Assembly: GCA_028282785.1 (NCBI GenBank)
Contig: JANQHE010000055.1
Span: forward strand, 37,161-101,160
DNA: 64,000 nucleotides
From: Bacteroidales bacterium
Lineage (GTDB): Bacteria; Bacteroidota; Bacteroidia; Bacteroidales; UBA12077
Direction of reading: 5' to 3'
The notes under the pieces were generated by a model. It saw only the letters and a list, made by a program, of their open reading frames with translations, had not been told where the DNA came from and searched no databases. Position numbers and translations under genes: made by a program. Positions 1-8,529 of the stretch are shown piece by piece. How positions within the stretch are numbered: position 1 is the stretch's first letter; each line of letters starts with the position of its first letter.

Positions 1-800
1 TTAAAGGGAACTTCTTTGTTTCCAAAAAAATCCTTTTCAACTTCTCCTTCGAACCGCCCATCTCTTATAAAGTTCTTAACTATTCTATCTTCCAATGAAT
101 GATACGTTATCACTGCCAATCTCCCTCCAGGTTTTATTACATCAATAGTTTGAAGCAACATTTCCTTTAAAAAATCCATTTCGCGGTTTACTTCAATTCG
201 CAATGCCTGAAAAACTTTTGCTAAAAACTTATTCTCTGCATGCTTTGGCAAATAAGGTATCAATAGTTCAGTAAAATCTCTTATTGTCTCTAATGTCTTG
301 TTACCTCTTTGCTCTATGATCGCTTTTGCTAATTTTCTGCTGTTTTTTAACTCTCCATATTCCCAAAAGATTTTTGCTAATTTTTCTTCCTGGTATTCAT
401 TCACAACATTCTTAGCTGATACTTTCGCACTTTGATTCATTCGCATATCCAACTCTCCTTCGAACCTAAAAGAAAAACCACGGTTAGGGTCATCAAAATG
501 ATGTGATGAAACTCCAAGGTCAGCTAACAAACCATCAATCCTTTCGATTTTATGGTATTTCAAAAAATTTTTTAAGAACCTAAAATTGTGATTCACGAAT
601 ATAAATCGCTCATCATCAATTAAATTTGGCATGGCGTCATCATCCTGGTCAAATGCTACCAGTTTGCCGTTTATAATATTTTTAATGATTTCTCTTGAGT
701 GACCACCACCTCCGAAAGTTACATCGACATAAACCCCATCTGGCTTAATTTGCAGGCCGTTAACACTTTCCTTAAGTAAAACCGGCGTATGATATCCCAT
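1..800 (-). CDS. rsmH: 16S rRNA (cytosine(1402)-N4)-methyltransferase RsmH, 3' end outside window
   Basis: RsmH (MraW) methylates N4 of C1402 in the decoding centre of 16S rRNA using S-adenosylmethionine. The N-terminus reads MGYHTPVLLKESV, followed near residue 30 by the SAM-binding segment VDVTFGGGGHSRE, both typical of the family. The frame stays open to the left edge (about 266 codons visible), so the C-terminus is missing. It starts 3 bases after the mraZ stop, the conserved mraZ-rsmH order that opens the division and cell wall cluster; ftsL, pbp and mur genes would be expected beyond the edge. The two genes are presumably co-transcribed from a promoter upstream of mraZ. Confidence 0.93.
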   Translation of the reverse strand, partial: MGYHTPVLLKESVNGLQIKPDGVYVDVTFGGGGHSREIIKNIINGKLVAFDQDDDAMPNLIDDERFIFVNHNFRFLKNFLKYHKIERIDGLLADLGVSSHHFDDPNRGFSFRFEGELDMRMNQSAKVSAKNVVNEYQEEKLAKIFWEYGELKNSRKLAKAIIEQRGNKTLETIRDFTELLIPYLPKHAENKFLAKVFQALRIEVNREMDFLKEMLLQTIDVIKPGGRLAVITYHSLEDRIVKNFIRDGRFEGEVEKDFFGNKEVPF

Positions 801-803
801 TTA

Positions 804-1271
804 TTAATCATTTTCCAGGTTTAAATCTCCTCCCATAATTTTCTCAGCCAAAGCTGCAAAATCATCGTAACTTTCTTCAGCTGTTTCATAAAGGCCTTTA
901 GCCCATATTTCGATTTTTCCGTCTTGCCCCGCTAAAATTGCCTCTTTCGAAATATCTGCCAAATCTAGTAATCGTTTAGGAATCAACATTCTATTATTGC
1001 CATCTAGTACAATTTCTGCTGATCCCCTGTAAAAGTTTCTTAAAAATTTATTGTGTTCCTTGTTGTAAGGATTGATCTTACTTCGAATAATCTTATTCTG
1101 CCTTTCCCATTCTTCAATTGGAAAGAGAATAAGGCACTGCTCAAAGATGTCTTTTTTGACAACAAAACGGCTTTCGGAAGCAGCACCCATCTGCTTCTTA
1201 AGCATTGAGGGAAAAGTAATTCTTCCCTTTTCATCAACTTTACAATTATAATCGCCTATAAATGTTGTCAT
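804..1271 (-). CDS. mraZ: Transcriptional regulator MraZ
   Basis: MraZ is a DNA-binding protein of the SpoVT/AbrB (swapped-hairpin) fold that controls the dcw cluster, including its own gene. The 155-residue length and the start MTTFIGDYNCKVDEKGRITFPS match the first of the two MraZ repeats; the second lies around residues 80-125 (NNRMLIPKRLLDLADI). It directly precedes rsmH. The start is the only ATG fitting the conserved N-terminus. Four 10-bp-spaced repeats about 150-180 bases upstream look like its own operator, so autoregulation is likely (inference). Confidence 0.94.
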   Translation of the reverse strand: MTTFIGDYNCKVDEKGRITFPSMLKKQMGAASESRFVVKKDIFEQCLILFPIEEWERQNKIIRSKINPYNKEHNKFLRNFYRGSAEIVLDGNNRMLIPKRLLDLADISKEAILAGQDGKIEIWAKGLYETAEESYDDFAALAEKIMGGDLNLEND

Positions 1272-1301
1272 TCAAGTAAATACTTTAATTCTCCTTCGCT
1301 T

Positions 1302-1315
1302 TCCGCTTCGGCGGA
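1302..1315 (-). repeat. UUCG tetraloop hairpin in the mraZ leader
   Basis: A perfect 5-bp stem (TCCGC/GCGGA) closed by a TTCG loop, 31-44 bases upstream of the mraZ start. cUUCGg-type loops are exceptionally stable in RNA. No T-run follows in the mraZ direction, so it is not an obvious terminator. The flanking sequence (about 1300-1375) is GC-richer than its surroundings and resembles an intergenic repeat unit; whether it is dispersed in the genome cannot be seen here. Confidence 0.5.
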
Positions 1316-1417
1316 CTAGAAGGCATGGCTTAATCTCGGGGCTTGTCCCTATAAAAGAGAACCCAGCTTACACTGTGGTTTAACCCTCTTTAATTTGTAA
1401 AAATATACAAAAATTTC

Positions 1418-1454
1418 CCATAATCTACCACATTTCTCCACTTTTTACCACTTT
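1418..1454 (-). promoter_or_regulatory. Four MraZ-box-like repeats at 10-bp spacing
   Basis: Read towards mraZ (minus strand), the heptamers AAAGTGG, AAAGTGG, AATGTGG and ATTATGG occur in a row, each separated by 3 bases, giving an exact 10-bp period (plus-strand CCA at 1418, 1428, 1438 and 1448). Known MraZ operators are 10-bp-spaced direct repeats (AAAGTGK-N3 in mycoplasmas, TGGGN-N5 in E. coli) bound by an oligomeric MraZ ring. The position 147-183 bases upstream of mraZ fits an autoregulatory operator. The motif and spacing are seen directly; binding is inferred. Confidence 0.65.
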
Positions 1455-1523
1455 GTTAATAACTTTTACCATTTGTTTATTTTCCAGAAGTAAAGTTTTA
1501 GATAAAAAACTCTTAAATAGGCT

Positions 1524-1670
1524 ATGGATAAAGAACCCGAAAATTATATTGCTTGTTTTGCTGAGAAATATGATAATGGTATTTCATCAGATCTTAATCT
1601 ACATTTAGGATTGCATTACAAATTTTGCAAGAGTAGGTGCACCTGCATTATTTGCCTGAGGAAAATGTGA
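1524..1670 (+). CDS. Possible Cys-rich small protein (48 aa), unrecognised
   Basis: An ATG-initiated frame of 48 codons starting MDKEPENYIACFAEKYDNGI and ending in a Cys-rich tail (FCKSRCTCIICL, four Cys in 11 residues). It is the only open frame of any length in this intergenic region. I do not recognise the family; it could be a small metal-binding protein, the remnant of a longer gene, or chance. No promoter or terminator was found for it. Low confidence. Confidence 0.22.
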   Translation: MDKEPENYIACFAEKYDNGISSDLNLHLGLHYKFCKSRCTCIICLRKM

Positions 1671-2097
1671 CAGCAGCACGGTGAAGAATGAGCATTAAGA
1701 CAAGAAAAAGGCAGGCAGAAGTGAAAAATAGTGGATTAGCATTTGATTATTTAAAATATGCTATTTACACATTAAAATCCATCCTGTTACCTTCTAAAAA
1801 AAGGAAAACTCGAAACAATTAATGCCAGTTTTTTTATTTTAAATGTTTATGTACGATTAAAAGGTTTAATCCACCTAAATTCTTTCGTACGAAATACCAT
1901 GATAACAAATTACAGCTACATAGGTAATCGATAGTATCATTTTTTATATTCTGATACCAAAACAATTATATTATCCACTTGATTATCATCTCATTTTCAA
2001 TTATTTAATTCATTTTACATATTAATTATCCGTATAGGATATTTCAAGCTAATCTTCACCATCCCACATTAGGCCTAAGCTGCTTTGAGTAAAAATC

Positions 2098-3450
2098 TCA
2101 CTCTTCAGTAATCAATTCAACTGCCATTTCCAAAGCCTTATCTCTTCCATTTATTATATCATTTATATTTTGTGGTATAACAACATCAGGCGTTATACCC
2201 TTTCCTATATATTCAGTTCCATCCGGAAAAGTAGCCTTAAACGTTGCCATACGGAAGGTGCCTCCACCCGGAAGGTTAAATTTATATGTATTTCCTGCAC
2301 CTCCTTCGGAATTCCTACCTATAATAGTTGCCCTCCCTGCTGTTTTAAGTTCAATAACTGCATCTTCGGCAGAACTACTAGTAATTGCATTTATTAAAAC
2401 AATTAACTTGCCTAAATATCTTTTACCATTTCTTGGTTGAATAATATGTTTACTTACATTCCAATTATCCTTATTTTTTCCCCATGCTTTGTGGGCGGCG
2501 ATGTGATGAAAATAGTACATTAATGGAGAACTGACAGGCTCACTAATTAAAGTTTCTACAATTTTTTTACTATTCCTGTCACTTCCACCGTTGTTATTTC
2601 TGAGATCCAAAACCATTCCTTTTACATTATCTAAATCAAGTGTGTCAATCACACCTTGAAACTGATTTGCTATATCATCATTATTTAAAGTAGGAATTTT
2701 TACATATAAAATATTTTTTTGATGCCATTGTATTTCAATGTTTGATGCCATCATATCTGATATAAATTCATACATAAATGCAGAACCTCCTTCGATAGCA
2801 GATTTTCTTTCCAGGGCTACATTTCTTATTTTCCCATTTACATCTTTAATATTTAAATTTACTTTTTTATCATTTGGGCCATATAATAAATAAAAAACAA
2901 AAGCAGCTTCATTTGAATGTTTTGAACCAAAAGTATAATATCTTAAAACATTGTTTTCAAAATATTTTTTCACAGGAATATCTTCGACCTTAAGTATCTC
3001 AATACCCGGAACAATCCTGTTTTGTTCTAAATCATCCGCAATTCCTACTCTTGAAATATAAAACTTATCGTTAATAATAGTTATTTCAAAAGGAGGAATG
3101 TCATAGTTTGGTCTAAAATAACCCCAGGGAGGAATAATATTGGTATGTGAATCCTGCAAAAGAGTTGTAAATTCCATAAGAACCTTATAATAAGATTCTT
3201 CGTTTGTAGCTTCGCTTACCTTCGATATATAATCCGTAATAAGATTATCCCAATCCAAAGTTTCCAATTTTTCGGGGTATGGAAATCCAAATTTCACTTC
3301 TGACCAGATTGTGATTAACCCTCTAATTCGTTCTTCGGTACTTACATCCCATTCTTTATTTTCAATGTTTTTATTATTTATCGATTGGCTATAAGTATTA
3401 ATTGTTAGTATTGCTAGTAATAGTAATGTATTAATTGATTTTTGTTTCAT
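2098..3450 (-). CDS. S41 family (tail-specific-like) secreted peptidase
   Basis: 450-residue protein with an N-terminal signal peptide (MKQKSINTLLLLAILTINTYS) and a C-terminal S41 protease domain. The segment VKGMVLDLRNNNGGS (about residues 265-285) is the family's conserved strand-turn, and AITSSSAEDAV (355-365) holds the nucleophile, S359 by alignment with the T-x-S-x-x-E signature. A PDZ-like stretch (IVPGIEILKVEDIPV) lies near residues 150-170. Expected location is periplasmic or cell surface. It is the last gene of a leftward set behind two FtsX-type permeases (26-base gap), so it probably belongs to the LytTR-linked locus. The substrate is unknown. Confidence 0.87.
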   Translation of the reverse strand: MKQKSINTLLLLAILTINTYSQSINNKNIENKEWDVSTEERIRGLITIWSEVKFGFPYPEKLETLDWDNLITDYISKVSEATNEESYYKVLMEFTTLLQDSHTNIIPPWGYFRPNYDIPPFEITIINDKFYISRVGIADDLEQNRIVPGIEILKVEDIPVKKYFENNVLRYYTFGSKHSNEAAFVFYLLYGPNDKKVNLNIKDVNGKIRNVALERKSAIEGGSAFMYEFISDMMASNIEIQWHQKNILYVKIPTLNNDDIANQFQGVIDTLDLDNVKGMVLDLRNNNGGSDRNSKKIVETLISEPVSSPLMYYFHHIAAHKAWGKNKDNWNVSKHIIQPRNGKRYLGKLIVLINAITSSSAEDAVIELKTAGRATIIGRNSEGGAGNTYKFNLPGGGTFRMATFKATFPDGTEYIGKGITPDVVIPQNINDIINGRDKALEMAVELITEE

Positions 3451-3476
3451 AATAGTTAAATTTAATAGTGTTCAGT

Positions 3477-5876
3477 TTATTCATATCTAATTGAATCAAC
3501 AGGGTTTTTACGTGCAGCAATAAACGCAATAATATTAGTTGCGATTAATGCTATTAATAATGCTATAAAAGGTGTAGTTACAAACACAAACCATTTTATA
3601 GTATTACGATACGCAAAGTTTTGAAGCCAATTATTTATAAAATACCAGGAAGCAGGAGCAGAAATAACCGAAGATATTATGATAGATATAAAATAATCTT
3701 TTGAAATTAAAAACATTATTCTATTTACGCTTGCTCCCAAGACTTTTCTAATACCGATTTCCTTTGTTCTCTTTTCTGTTGAATAAGCTGTTAAGCCATA
3801 TACTCCCAAACACGCAATAACAATTGCAATTAACGTAAATATGAAAAATATACGATTTACATTTATATCTGATTTATATTGTGATTCATATTTTTCATCT
3901 AAAAAAAAGTATTCAAACGGGTAATCAGGATATATTTCATCCCACTTTTTTGAAATGGCATCTAGTGTATTCTTTGAATAGGTACTATTTAGTTTGATGG
4001 ATGTAAAACGCCTTAATGTTTTGTCTTTCCATATGATTATTGGTTTTACTTTATTGTGTAATGATGCATAGTGAAAATCTTTACACACACCAACTATTTC
4101 AAGTTTTAAATCTTCCGGTTCTGTTTTGCCAATTGGCAACCTAAATGATTTACCAATCGGATTTTTAATTCCAAATTCGTGCACTAATGTTTCATTTACA
4201 ATAATTTTATTTTCGTCAGCCTGGGAATCAGGTAAAAAATGGCGACCTTCCAAAATATCGATATTCATTATTTGCAAAAAATTATCCTCGCATTGCAAAT
4301 TCAAAATCATCATCATATCTTTTCGTGTAAAACCATCTCGATAAAATCCTCTCCGCTGATTAAAACTGCCGATACGGTTTGATGATGCAGACACATCTGA
4401 AACACCTGTAATATTAAGCAATTCATTTTTAAATGAAGGAAATTTAGATCTCATATCGCTATTTCGTAAGGACATCACAATCACATTTTCCTTGCTGAAC
4501 CCTAAGTCCTTATCGTTTATAAAATCCAGCTGGATTTTGATTAACCAAGTACTGCTAAGCAGGAATATGGATATCACAAACTGAATTACTATCATAGTAT
4601 TCCTGAAAAGGTTTTTTTCTTTACCGGATTTACGGTTTCCTTTTAAAATTCTTATAGGCTTTAAAGAAGACAAATATAATGCAGGATACGAGCCGGCCAT
4701 TAAACTGATAACAGGAATAAAAATGATTATAATCAACCAGTTTATATTATTTTTAAGAATGTAATCAAAGGGATAATTCGATATTGAGTTGAATAGCGGG
4801 GCTATAAGTTTTAGAATTAATAAGCCCAAAATAAAACTCACAATAACTAAAAATACCGAGTCGGCTAAAAACTGATTAAAAAGTGAAGTTTTTTTTGCCC
4901 CAAAAATCTTTCGAATTCCTATTTCAAGCTGGCGTGTTGATGAATTTGCAATGGATAAATTAATATAATTTATGGATGAAATAACAATAATTAAAACTGC
5001 AATTACAATAAAAATATAAACCGTAGTAATATTGCCATTTTGTTTAATTTCATGTGTGATATTTGATTTTAGGTGAATATCTGTTATGGGTTGTAATTTA
5101 AGTTCAAGCTTTGAACCGGATTCTTTAAGTGCATCTCCTACATGTTTTTGGAATACTTCGTTTATTTTTGATTCTAAGTCGCTAATATTCTTAGTGTTAG
5201 TTTTTATATAATTCAGATTTGTAAATGCGAATAAATTATTAAATAAACGCTCGTATCGTGGGTTTGAATACAAACTTGCCCTGCTAACAAGAACATCAAA
5301 ACCTATATGAGAATTTTGTAATGGTTCTTTTATGATTGCCGTAACTGTGTAATCTACCTTATTATCCCATTTTATAATTTTACCTATCGGATTTTCGTTT
5401 CCAAAGTACTTTTTTGCTATACTTTCTAACAATACTAATGAATAAGGCTCGTTCAATGCAATATTTACATCACCAACTACATTATATGTAAACATCTTTA
5501 AAAAAGACGAGTCTGCATATAAAATTCCTTCCTGGTATATTTTATTTTCATTATAGTTGAACAAAACCGCTCGTGGGAGTTGGATGAACCTGCTGAACAT
5601 ATTAACTTCCGGTACTTCTCTATGAATTATTTCTCCAACAGGGCCACCACATACCGCAGCTTCAAACGAAGTTCCTGACATTTCTCCAGTAAGTTTTATA
5701 CGATAAATATTTTCGGAGTTATCATGATGTTGATCATAACTTAACTCATTATTTGTATAGGCCATTATTCCAATAAAACAAGCTAAACCAATTGATAAAC
5801 CTAAAATATTTATTAAAGTATAGATTCTGTTCTTCCAATAATTACGTATAGTAACTTTTATATAGTTTTTAAACAT
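3477..5876 (-). CDS. MacB/FtsX-type ABC transporter permease (copy 1 of 3)
   Basis: 799-residue integral membrane protein with two MacB-periplasmic-core plus FtsX modules in one chain. An N-terminal helix (about 18-40) is followed by a periplasmic domain, three helices around 285-400, another near 430-447, a second periplasmic domain, and three helices from about 675 to the end. The motifs SIANSSTRQLEIGIRKIFGAKK and YSTEKRTKEIGIRKVLGAS mark the two FtsX coupling regions, and it ends NPVDSIRYE. Proteins of this type work with a MacB/LolD-like ATPase in peptide, lipoprotein or antimicrobial-peptide transport and signalling; no ATPase is encoded here. It lies 11 bases after copy 2 and is probably co-transcribed. 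Confidence 0.9.
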   Translation of the reverse strand: MFKNYIKVTIRNYWKNRIYTLINILGLSIGLACFIGIMAYTNNELSYDQHHDNSENIYRIKLTGEMSGTSFEAAVCGGPVGEIIHREVPEVNMFSRFIQLPRAVLFNYNENKIYQEGILYADSSFLKMFTYNVVGDVNIALNEPYSLVLLESIAKKYFGNENPIGKIIKWDNKVDYTVTAIIKEPLQNSHIGFDVLVSRASLYSNPRYERLFNNLFAFTNLNYIKTNTKNISDLESKINEVFQKHVGDALKESGSKLELKLQPITDIHLKSNITHEIKQNGNITTVYIFIVIAVLIIVISSINYINLSIANSSTRQLEIGIRKIFGAKKTSLFNQFLADSVFLVIVSFILGLLILKLIAPLFNSISNYPFDYILKNNINWLIIIIFIPVISLMAGSYPALYLSSLKPIRILKGNRKSGKEKNLFRNTMIVIQFVISIFLLSSTWLIKIQLDFINDKDLGFSKENVIVMSLRNSDMRSKFPSFKNELLNITGVSDVSASSNRIGSFNQRRGFYRDGFTRKDMMMILNLQCEDNFLQIMNIDILEGRHFLPDSQADENKIIVNETLVHEFGIKNPIGKSFRLPIGKTEPEDLKLEIVGVCKDFHYASLHNKVKPIIIWKDKTLRRFTSIKLNSTYSKNTLDAISKKWDEIYPDYPFEYFFLDEKYESQYKSDINVNRIFFIFTLIAIVIACLGVYGLTAYSTEKRTKEIGIRKVLGASVNRIMFLISKDYFISIIISSVISAPASWYFINNWLQNFAYRNTIKWFVFVTTPFIALLIALIATNIIAFIAARKNPVDSIRYE

Positions 5877-5887
5877 TACAGATAATT

Positions 5888-8299
5888 TTACTCGTATTTA
5901 ATAGAATCAACGGGGTTTAACCTGGCAGCTTTTAGTGTATGAGAAGCAACCGATAACATTGTAATTAACATAACAATAATTACGGGAATAATAAATAACC
6001 AAACTGTAATTGACATTTTTACAGGGAAATTATTTAACCAAAACATAATACCCCAAAACAAGATAGGAATAGCAATTAATAAAGCTATAAATATCAGAGC
6101 CAGGTATTCTTTAAGAATATGTTTCACGATATCAAAAAAATTAGCTCCATGAACTTTTCTTACACCAATTTCTTTTGTTTTAAGTTGAACAGTATAAAGG
6201 GATAATCCGAATAAACCTAAGCAGGTAATGAAAATTGCTAATGATGAAAAGATACCAAACACACTACCAAATTTTCTGTCCGCATTAAATTGTTCGTCGT
6301 AATAAATGTCGAGGAAGAAAAAGTCAAAAGGATTTCCTTTAAATAAGTTATTCCACAAGATCTCAATGTTTTTTAGATTTTTTGGTATATCAGATTCTTC
6401 TAATTTGACTGAAAAATTTCCGAACCTGCTTTCATCAGGGAGATATCTGAATATTTGAGGCTCAGGAACTGCTTTTGGTGATTCGTGGCGGTAATCTTTT
6501 AGTACTCCAATTACTTTGTAAATTCTCCCCCAATAATTAACTTCATTATTTAGTGCATCTTCCGGGCTTTCAAATTCCAGGTGTTTTACAGCTGTTTCAT
6601 TAATAATTAATGCGTCTTTATCCGAAGGAAATTCTCTTGAAAAGTTCCTGCCATTAACAAATACCATATCGTATAAATCAATAAATCTATCATCAACGCC
6701 CATAATCATGTAATTTTTACCCTGTGATTGATCCAGACCAACTTTAAATATTCCACCATTATCCCACCATATTTTTCTTCCGGGTACTTCGGTTGAAAAT
6801 GCAACTCCTTTTATTCCGGATAGCTTGGATATCTCCTGTTTAAATGTTTCTTTCTTTTGAACAATGGTTGAATCAGTTGCCTTTGGCATTTTAACCACTA
6901 ATGTTTGTTCCATATCAAAACCCGGGTTTTGATTTTTAAGAAATTGCAATTGATTGAAAACAGTGTAAGTTCCTGTAATCAAAATAATGGAAATTATTAA
7001 TTGAAAAATTACCATCACCTTACGCAGGCCTATACCTTTTGGCGTTGAAAAAAATTTACCTTTTAAAATTTGAACAGGCCTAAAAGAACTTAACGAAAAG
7101 GCCGGATACATTCCCGTAATAAATGTTCCAAACAGGAATGTTCCAAACAAAAAGATAAGAAACCACTGATTTCCCCAAACGTTTATATCAGTGGGGATTC
7201 CTGTTAATTTTGAAAATACGGGCATAAATAATTCTATTATTGCAATGGCAATAAACAATCCAATAATATTAACAACGGCGGCTTCCGTGTAGAATTGACC
7301 TAACAGGTTTTTTCTCGCAGCCCCAACAACCTTCCGAACACCTACTTCCTGTGCACGTTCCACCGACCGGGATGTTGTGAGGTTTATATAATTTACCCAG
7401 GCAATTATTAATATAAATAATCCAATAATGTACATAAAGTTTACAGAACGCAGATCCCCATTTACTTCCTGCTCTTGCAATAAGTGCGATGTTAAATGAA
7501 TATCTTCAATTGCCTGTAAATTAAAATACATGGTAACGCCCCATTTTGTTAAAATCTCTCCAATTTGTGATTTAGTATATTCAATAAATTCTTCTTCCAT
7601 TTTTCGCGGGTCTGCTTTCTCATCTAAAACCAGGTAGGTGAATGCCCCGGTATGCCCCCAGGATTGTAAATATGATTCTCCACGCCACCTGATTAAATTA
7701 GGAAAAGACATTAATATTTCAGGTTTCAAATGAGAGTTTGGAAGAACATTCTCAAAAACTGCAACCACCTTGTAATCTTCCTTTTTATTTAATCTTAAAC
7801 TTTTACCAACAGGATTTTTATCTCCAAAATACTTTTTAGCAACTAATTTATTTATAACTATTTGATTAGGTTGGCTTAATGCATTTTCAATATCTCCATC
7901 AAGGATGTCAAATTTTAGAATATCAAAAATTTCCTGTTCAGCGTAGTATATTTTTTTTTCGATAAATTTATTTTCTCCATACGAAAAGATTGCTTCCCGC
8001 ACCGCCATCCTGGCTATTTTTTTTATTTCCGGAAAATTTTCTTTAAGTAATGGAGCGATTACCGGGCAAGCAGATGCAAATTCCACATCATCGCCATTAT
8101 CTTTTAACCTACCATAAGTTAAACGATATACATTTTCGCTATTAAAGTGATAAGTATCGAAACTTTTTTCGTAACTGATATAATGAAAAATTAAAGCTGA
8201 AGATGCGATCCCAATTGCCAATCCAAGTATGTTTAATACGGTAAAAATTGTTTTATTTAATAAGATGCGTTTTGCAATTACTAAGTAGTTTTTTATCAT
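5888..8299 (-). CDS. MacB/FtsX-type ABC transporter permease (copy 2 of 3)
   Basis: 803-residue paralogue with the same double MacB-core/FtsX architecture: helix 1 at about 15-38, a first three-helix FtsX block around 285-400, and a second at the C-terminus. The coupling motifs are RSVERAQEVGVRKVVGA and YTVQLKTKEIGVRKVHGA, and it ends NPVDSIKYE. It is the first gene of the leftward operon and faces the histidine kinase gene across a 230-base divergent control region with a 21-bp-spaced direct repeat. The pairing with another permease and a two-component system recalls Bce-type antimicrobial-peptide sensing/transport modules of Firmicutes (analogy only). Substrate unknown. Confidence 0.9.
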   Translation of the reverse strand: MIKNYLVIAKRILLNKTIFTVLNILGLAIGIASSALIFHYISYEKSFDTYHFNSENVYRLTYGRLKDNGDDVEFASACPVIAPLLKENFPEIKKIARMAVREAIFSYGENKFIEKKIYYAEQEIFDILKFDILDGDIENALSQPNQIVINKLVAKKYFGDKNPVGKSLRLNKKEDYKVVAVFENVLPNSHLKPEILMSFPNLIRWRGESYLQSWGHTGAFTYLVLDEKADPRKMEEEFIEYTKSQIGEILTKWGVTMYFNLQAIEDIHLTSHLLQEQEVNGDLRSVNFMYIIGLFILIIAWVNYINLTTSRSVERAQEVGVRKVVGAARKNLLGQFYTEAAVVNIIGLFIAIAIIELFMPVFSKLTGIPTDINVWGNQWFLIFLFGTFLFGTFITGMYPAFSLSSFRPVQILKGKFFSTPKGIGLRKVMVIFQLIISIILITGTYTVFNQLQFLKNQNPGFDMEQTLVVKMPKATDSTIVQKKETFKQEISKLSGIKGVAFSTEVPGRKIWWDNGGIFKVGLDQSQGKNYMIMGVDDRFIDLYDMVFVNGRNFSREFPSDKDALIINETAVKHLEFESPEDALNNEVNYWGRIYKVIGVLKDYRHESPKAVPEPQIFRYLPDESRFGNFSVKLEESDIPKNLKNIEILWNNLFKGNPFDFFFLDIYYDEQFNADRKFGSVFGIFSSLAIFITCLGLFGLSLYTVQLKTKEIGVRKVHGANFFDIVKHILKEYLALIFIALLIAIPILFWGIMFWLNNFPVKMSITVWLFIIPVIIVMLITMLSVASHTLKAARLNPVDSIKYE

Positions 8300-8419
8300 G
8301 ATTTCTATATTTTAATCAAAAAACCTTTAGAATTTCTGATAAAGTAAGTTAATATAATTACTTAAACACAAAACAATCAGCAAAATATGAAAAAAGGTTA
8401 ATAAATATTTCTTTTTCTA

Positions 8420-8449
8420 TTTACTGAAAAAACTTTGCATTTTACTGAA
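8420..8449. promoter_or_regulatory. LytTR-operator-like direct repeat, 21-bp period
   Basis: The nonamer TTTACTGAA occurs at 8420-8428 and 8441-8449 with a 12-base spacer. LytTR-domain regulators such as AgrA bind two 9-bp direct repeats separated by about 12 bp, and the reverse complement TTCAGTAAA resembles that half-site. The same ACTGA core with the same 21-bp period recurs at 10268-10297, on the other side of the regulator gene. The site sits about 35-60 bases upstream of a near-consensus minus-strand -7 box (TATTTTG, 8381-8387), a suitable activator position for the permease operon. Confidence 0.55.
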
Positions 8450-8508
8450 TAAAAATTAAGTTTCATTTATTATTCATTCATTTGAATAATAATTAAATTG
8501 TACCGTAC

Positions 8509-8516
8509 TATTTTTG
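8509..8516 (+). promoter_or_regulatory. Bacteroidota -7 promoter box for the histidine kinase gene
   Basis: TATTTTTG matches the TAnnTTTG -7 consensus of the Bacteroidota housekeeping sigma factor. A TTTG at 8481-8484 could act as the -33 element, although the 24-base spacing is slightly long. Transcription would start only about 8 bases before the ATG, giving an almost leaderless mRNA. Confidence 0.4.
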
Positions 8517-8529
8517 TAAAAACAATGGA

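Larger units (their letters stand above)
1272..2097. other. Long intergenic region between mraZ and the S41 protease gene
   Basis: 826 bases of AT-rich sequence between two leftward transcription units. The mraZ-proximal third holds the leader hairpin and MraZ-box repeats. The middle holds one doubtful Cys-rich open frame. The S41-proximal part (about 1850-2097) contains no frame longer than about 20 codons; a search for a second double-glycine peptide gene downstream of the S41 gene found none. A 10-bp palindrome (TTAGGCCTAA, 2069-2078) lies just past the S41 stop but has no T-run. Confidence 0.6.

Noticed and set aside
2069..2078. Palindrome TTAGGCCTAA after the S41 gene as terminator
   Set aside because: A 10-bp perfect palindrome has no loop and no T-run follows, so it does not look like a terminator.
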